NCBI GenBank assembly: GCA_036417435.1
Contig: CM070899.1
Location: forward strand, 68,589,001-68,653,000
Source: Inia geoffrensis
Lineage: Eukaryota > Chordata > Mammalia > Artiodactyla > Iniidae
Direction: 5' to 3'
Length of the DNA stretch: 64,000 nucleotides
Part shown: one piece after another, positions 58,090 to 64,000 of the stretch
Layout of the letters: each line of letters opens with the position of its first letter
How positions within the stretch are numbered: position 1 is the first letter of the stretch
Translations under genes and position numbers: made by a program
Notes under the pieces: model-generated
The model's database searches: none
The model's input: the letters and a program-made list of their open reading frames with translations, nothing else
What the model was told of the DNA's origin: nothing

Positions 58090-59370
58090 CTGTTGTTTTT
58101 GTTTTGTTTTAGCATGATTATTTATTGAATTATTTGATGACACATTGGCTATGCAGCATCATTTAACACACTGCAGACAACACATATGAACTCTACATCA
58201 TGGATAAACACATGATCAGTGCTTGAAGTCCACTTCTCATCAAGAATCAAAAGTGCCACAGTTAACCCAAGAGACTAGATCTCATCCCTAATGTGAAGAT
58301 ATCACAGATTTGTATGTTTACTTCCTTGATCTTATTAAAGATTCAAGAGATATCTGTAAGCATGTAAGCACAACATTCTTCCCTTAAAACAGCACTTGTT
58401 TCCCCTTGAGAGGCCAATATCATATCTGTGTGGCTCTATTCTGAAGCACTGCCTGTCCAATTTTATGAACTTCTCAAGTGAGGAGTTCAATAGTCCAGAT
58501 GGCATTGTCTAACACTTTCACTATTCTCCAACTCATAGCATGTAAAATCCTCCCAACTTTCTGGTCTTTTTTAAGGCACATATTCAAGAGAATTGAGGTG
58601 AAAAGAAAGCAGTCCAGAATTCCTCTTGACTAGATAGGGTTTGGATCTCAAATTAAGCCCCAGTTTTTCTCTTCATTTAATTGTTATCTAAAGATTTCCT
58701 TTTCCAAGAGGCAGTATTGATGTCTAAAATGAACCCCAAATGATGTCTGACATCATTTTACCAAGGTACAATGCCTGCCCATTTATTAGGTAAAAGCCCA
58801 TAGGCTTCTGTACCACAAACCCTCTATCAGTCATTGATGGCCACTTGATGATCTGTTTTCTGGCAAAATACCCAGAGGAACTGTCAAATACTGTGGTAAC
58901 ATTTTGGCATCACTCATGGTCTGGTACCAAGCAATGCTATTTGTTTGGTAGTGCTAAGATGCTGAGATAGATCTAAAGCAAAAAAGAGGTAGTAGGCTCC
59001 TTGCTCCTAGAGCTCTTTGAAGTTCTTTTTCTGTAAACAATTGACTACAAAAGCTAACTCCTATGAAAGCACCCCAATTATTGTTTCAGCAAAGATACAA
59101 AACTCCATTCCTAACATAGGGACAGTATGATGGGGGATTTTAGATTTATGGCTGTCTGGCCTATTATGTTGTTTACCATGTAAATATTCACATAATGATT
59201 GAGTCCAGTTGCCCAGGAAACCAACTGATTCATTACAATAAACTGGTGCCAAGGAAAGCTGAGTGTCTCGCAAAGGAAAATGCATACAAACCTAAGAGTC
59301 AGGAAGATTGTATACTTTAGTCAATTCACAAGTAAATTGCAGCCAGGTGTTAGATTCATACCAAGTGACT
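58090..59370 (-). pseudogene. Decayed endogenous retroviral env remnant
   Basis: Read on the minus strand, short open pieces in shifting frames resemble a class I (gamma-type) retroviral envelope, the glycoprotein used for entry. An LQNR motif at 58446-58435 is followed about 53 nt later by an ECC-type cysteine pair (58381-58370), the arrangement of the transmembrane subunit. A 74-codon open piece (59285-59061) with N-glycosylation-type sites lies upstream, as expected for the surface subunit. Several stops and at least one frame change between the two TM motifs break it, and no pol or paired LTRs are recognisable. It looks non-functional. The call rests on motif order only. Confidence 0.5.
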
Positions 59371-59389
59371 AAAAGCACAAAAACTAATA

Positions 59390-60715
59390 TTAAGAAGAAG
59401 GGCTTTAAAGAAAAATAAAAGGCATTTAGATAGAAAAGAAAGAGGTAAAACTTTGTTTGCAGATGACATGATTGCCTAAAGTTCTGAAGGCATCTATAAA
59501 CAAGCAACTAGAGCTAATACATGAATTTAACAAGATCTTTGCATATAAGATCAGTACACAAAAATGAATTGTATTTTTATATACTAGCAACGAATAATTA
59601 GAAATTTAAACTTATAAAATTACCTAGGTTAGGCAATCATTTCTTAGATTCAACAACAAAGCACAAGTGATAAAAGAAAAATTTGATAAACTGAACTTCA
59701 TCATTATTAAAAACATTTGCACTTCAAAGAACACCACAAGAAAGGTAAAAGACAAACCCACAAACTAGCATAAAATATTTATAAATCATATAATTTGATA
59801 AGGGACTTGTATCCAGAATATATTAAGAACTTATAACTCAACAATAAAAAGGCAAACCAACTAAAAGATGGACAAAAGGTTTGAACAAACAGTTCTCCAA
59901 AGAAGATACACAAATGGCCAATAAGCTCATGAAAGAATGCTCAATATCATCAGGAAACAGGGAAATGTTGATTAAAACCACAAAAAATACCACAAGAAAT
60001 ATAGCCACTAGAATAGTGATAATCAAACAAACAAACAAACAAATAGAAAATAACAAGTGTTGGCAAAGATGTGGAGAAATGAGAACTCTCATGCATTGCT
60101 GGTGGGAATGTAAAATGGTGCAGCTTTTTCGAAAACAGTTTGGCAGTTTCCTACAGTGTTAAACAGAGTTACTGACAATTCTACTCCTAGGAATTTCTGT
60201 AAGAGAAGTGAGATTATATGCTCACATAGAAACTTTTACACAAATGTTCATAGCAATATTATTCATAATAGCTAAAAGGTAAAAACAATACAAATGTCCA
60301 TCAGCTGGTGAATGGATAAACAAAATTTAGTATATCCACACAAAGAATACCATTTAGCAATTAAAAGGAATGAAGCACTGATACATGCTGCAACATGGAT
60401 GAGCCTCAAAGACATTATCATTAATGAAAGAAGGTAGATACAAAAGATCACATACTATATGAATCAATTTACATGAAATGTCCAGAATAGGCCAATCTAT
60501 AGAGACAGAAAGTGATTAGTGGTTGCTTAAGGCTGTCACAAGGAGAGGGAGATTGACTGGGCACAAGGTTTCTTTCTGGAGTGACCAAAACATCCTAAAA
60601 TTAGATTGTGGTGATTTTTGTACAAGTCTATAAATATAACTGCTACTGCATTATAGATCTAGCAAGGGTGAATTTTATGGTATGTAAATTATATCTCAAT
60701 AAAGCCACTATATAA
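59390..60715 (+). mobile_element. Old LINE-1, ORF2 C-terminal part and 3' end
   Basis: Starts near the RT catalytic region (gtttgcagatgacatgattg), continues with tagcaacgaataattagaaa, aaatgttgattaaaaccaca and ctggtgaatggataaacaaa, and ends tatctcaataaagccac. It contains many stops and deletions. Confidence 0.85.
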
Positions 60716-62640
60716 ATATTGTTTGTAACTTTTATCTTTTTGGATAAGAGTCTCCTGAAAAAATAAACCATGTCAATGTAGACGGAGGAATAAAGTTTTG
60801 TTAGTGAAGACGGCAGAATAGTAAAGCCATATTTATGTAGATGGTAACTTATGGCTGTATATGGTTTCAATTTTTAAAACCAATAGATATCTTTTAAAAT
60901 CACAAATGCATTAGACAGTTAAAACAGCAGTGCAAGAATTAAAATATAGTATGTGATGGAGAATGAATGGGTAGCTAGTCTGGATTAAGCAGTCAGAGAA
61001 GACATTTATGAAAAGGTGATATTAAACCAGAGATAGAAATGATAAAGAGCCAGCCTTGTGAAGATGGAGGTGGGGGTGGGTGGAAGAATGGGAAGAGCAA
61101 TGGGAAGAGCATATTTAGAGTCAATATGTCTCTAAAACCCTAAATTAACTCTTCGAAATCCACTCATCTCTCCAGACAGCAGAACAATGCATTTCTCTAC
61201 TTTGTCAGTGCTTAGCAAACTCTTGAATTTGAGTCTTTGCTTCTTTTTATTTTAACTTTTAAAATTATCTTTATTTTTAAAAGTAATTCACATGCTGTAA
61301 AATTTACTAGTGTTAGGTAAACAGTGTAACGACAGTATATTAACAGATTTGCTCAAAAATCACTATAATCCATTTTTTAAGACATTGTGATTACCTGAAA
61401 AGAAACCTTCTAAATAGAGGCGCCTCTTTATGCTCTCCTTCTATTTCTTTCCCTCTCTCTCTCATTAACCAAAGGTTGGTAACATTCTCTTACTCTTCTG
61501 CATTGGCCCACTGACCAGTAGTTAGGAACCACTATTGTACAGCATCTTCCAACACTAAGATTTTATGATTCTCTGACCTATCCATTCTTTCCGTGTGCTT
61601 TTCTTTCTTTCTTGAACTTCCCAACTTGTTCTCTATCTAGTTGACAGTGCTATCTTTATTACCTTGGGGGAAAACTAAAACTGTTATAGCAGAAATCAAT
61701 GCAAGTTTTATTATTTTTAAGACTTCAGCTAAGTCTCTTAAGAATAAAATATTAGGGTCCTGAAAGGATAGATGTACATAATTAGTGCCAAATCAAAGAT
61801 AAGAGACTAAAATATATACAGATACACTTGGTCCCTTCCAAGGCCCCTTGCCACCTCCTCAGGACACCTACTTCTGCCCTGAACTTTGTTGAGGATCCAA
61901 TTTGATGCACTGAATGAACACTTACCTCTTGTTAACAAAACACCAGTAAGCTCCTTCCTGTATTGGAAGATGGGGTTCTTTACCTCCTAGAGTCCCTCTG
62001 GGTGTGATGGTATAGATGGAGAAGCCCGGGTGGAATCAGACGGAGTCAGAATGGCTGGGAAACTACCCCTGATTCTAATTCATTTAGTAAATATTTATAC
62101 CAGGCATTCTAGACTCTTAATGTGCTATGACTTTATGACAGTGAAAATTTAGGTGAACAATACACTGTAAAGAATTACAATTTGGTAGATTTTGCAATAA
62201 ATATACATGAAATTTACTGTTTATAACATTCTGGAATAAAAGTTTCAGTATGTTTCTATCTATTCAAGTAAATTAATGTCAATAGCCCTTGTCAATGTTT
62301 TTAAACCGAAAGTAAGCTCTTTAAAAACTATCAAATATTCCACTAAATAAATTCCATACTTCCTCATCTGCCTTTTGAAAATAGTAAAATCAGCAGGAGG
62401 GAAGTTCTTGCCAGCATTTATTCAGGTTCCCTCCTGCTTTCCTTCTCTTGCCTCCAATCAACCCATGCTAACTCTTGCTAGCGTTTTGTTTGCAAAAAGA
62501 AGGTGTAAGTAAAAATTTTCACTGTAGAAGAAATAATAGGCCTATTCCAATAAAAATTCTGATCAGAAGCCAAATACTACCCATGGTGTTTTTCAAGGCT
62601 TCTAATTTTTTTTTCTTTGAATATCTGCTCCCATATATTT
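60716..62640. other. Upstream intergenic, unassigned
   Basis: About 1.9 kb with no coding feature recognised. It includes an A+T-rich region near 61240-61400 resembling the tail of an old LINE, and a moderately G+C-rich patch at 61830-62070. No exon can be supported. Confidence 0.45.
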
Positions 62641-62644
62641 ATTA

Positions 62645-64000
62645 TTATTATTACTATTTTAACATCTTTATTGTAGTACAATTGCTTTACAATGGTGTGT
62701 TAGTTTCTGCTGTATAACAAACTGAATCAGTTATACATATACATACATCCCATATCTCCTCCCTCTTGTGTCTAAGCCTCCTAATATTTTTTTATTAAAA
62801 AAAATTTTAATACAGCAGGTTCTTATTAGTCATCAATTTTATATACATCAGTGTATACATGTCAATCCCAATTGCCCAATTCATCACACCACCCCCCCTC
62901 ACCCCCCCGCCACTTTCCCCCCTTGGTGTCCATACGTTTGTTCTCTACGTCTGTGTCTCAATTTCTGCCCTGCAAACTGGTTCATCTGTACCGTTTTCTA
63001 GGTTCCACATATTTGTTTTTCTCTTTCTGACTTACTTCACTCTGTATGACACTCTCCAGATCCATCCACGTCTAAACAAATGACCCAATTTCATTCCTTT
63101 TTATGGCTGAGTAATATTCCATTGTATATATGTGCCACATCTTTTTTATCCATTTGTTTGTCGGGCATTTAGGTTGCTTCCGTGAGCTGGCTATTGTAAA
63201 TAGTGCTGCAATGAACATTGGGGTGCATGCGTCTTTTTGAATTATGGTTTTCTCTGGGTATATGCCCAGTAGTGGGATTGCTGGATCATATGGTAATTCT
63301 ATTTTTAGTTTTTTAAGGAACCTCCATACTGTTCTCCATAGTGGCTGTATCAATTTACATTCCCACCAACAGTGCAAGAGGGTTCCCTTTTCTCCACACC
63401 CTCTCCAGAATTTGTTGTTTGTAGATTTTCTGATGATGCCCTTTCTAACCGGTGTGAGGTGATAACTCGTTGTAGTTTTGATTTGCATTTCTCTAATAAT
63501 TAGTGATGTTGAGCAGCTTTTCACGTGCTTCTTGGCCATCTGTATGTCTTCTTTGGAGAGGTGTCTATTTAGATCTTCTGCCCATTTTTGGATTGGGTTG
63601 TTTTTTTTTTAATATTGAGCTGCATGAGCTGTTTATATATTTTGGAGATTAATCCTTTGTCCATTGATTCACTTGCAAATACTTTCTCCCATTCTGAGGG
63701 TTGTCTTTTCGTCTTATTTATGGTTTCCTTTGCTGTGCAAAAGCTTTTAAGTTTCATTAGGTCTCATTTATTTATTTTTGTTTTCCATTACTCTTGGGTG
63801 GATCAAAAAAGATCTTGCTGTGATTTATGTCACAGAGTGTTCTTCTTCCTATGGTTTCCTCTAGGAGTTTTATAGTGTCTGACCTTACATTTAGGTCTCT
63901 AATCCATTTTGAATTTATTTTTGTGTATGGTGTTAGGGAGTGTTCTAATTTCAGTCTTTTACATGTAGCTGTCCCGTTTTCCCAGCACCACTTATTGAAG
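62645..64000 (-). mobile_element. Young LINE-1, minus strand, continuing past the window
   Basis: Begins with the reverse 3' UTR (catctttattgtagtacaat, gtgtgttagtttctgctgta), then the ORF2 C-terminal region (63539-63072 and 63757-63569 are open pieces) and continues leftward in the element beyond position 64000. It is similar to the L1s at 2985 and 24825. Stops are present, for example at about 63568. Its 5' extent is unknown. Confidence 0.92.

Noticed and set aside
61920..61965. Possible minus-strand splice donor (GTAAGTGT) after an open stretch in the upstream region
   Set aside because: No matching acceptor, no recognisable protein and no neighbouring exon. A lone donor-like octamer is expected by chance.
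62880..62925. C-rich run suggestive of a regulatory or i-motif element
   Set aside because: It belongs to the C-rich patch of the reverse-oriented L1 3' UTR, seen as a G-rich gggtgggag block in the other young L1 tails here.

Overview
This is a mammalian nuclear window, most likely from a cetacean. It is densely seeded with tRNA-derived SINEs of the CHR type, whose heads read GGGCTTCCCTGGTGGCGCAG and whose tails are A-rich. Many are nearly identical and keep clean target-site duplications. Several generations of LINE-1 and older mammal-wide repeats (MIR, MaLR-type LTRs) lie among them. There is no bacterial, plasmid or phage content.

The only protein-coding gene I can support is G2E3 (G2/M-phase specific E3 ubiquitin-protein ligase), on the minus strand. 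A CpG-rich promoter and noncoding exon 1 lie at about 46.4-46.8 kb. Eight coding exons follow leftward: the start-codon exon at 23409-23449, then 18353-18450, 15545-15646, 12785-12909, 11592-11757, 7040-7146, 6248-6364 and 8-132. All are open, have AG/GT borders and join in phase, giving residues 1 to about 292. This part holds the Cys/His-rich C2HC pre-PHD and PHD-type fingers. The C-terminal HECT-like half lies beyond the left edge. I numbered exons on the assumption that exon 1 splices directly to the start-codon exon.

Layout: 1-46.6 kb is G2E3 exons and repeat-filled introns. Intron 1 (23.45-46.6 kb) holds a young L1 inserted in an older L1 (24.5-29.4 kb), and a large L1 nest (31.5-42.3 kb) built on one ancient, nearly full-length L1 that later took several SINEs and L1 tails. 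From 46.8 to 64 kb is the region upstream of G2E3. It has no recognisable protein gene and contains SINEs, L1 fragments, a MaLR-type LTR, a decayed endogenous retroviral env remnant (about 58.1-59.4 kb) and the 3' part of a minus-strand L1 that runs off the right edge.

The points most worth a second look are: an in-frame upstream ATG in exon 1 that could add 25 residues to G2E3; a CHR-type (TTTGAA) cell-cycle motif in the promoter; a cluster of three perfect hairpins in an LTR at 13.46-13.55 kb; inverted SINE pairs in the G2E3 introns; and the nested-insertion histories. I found no convincing previously undescribed system.
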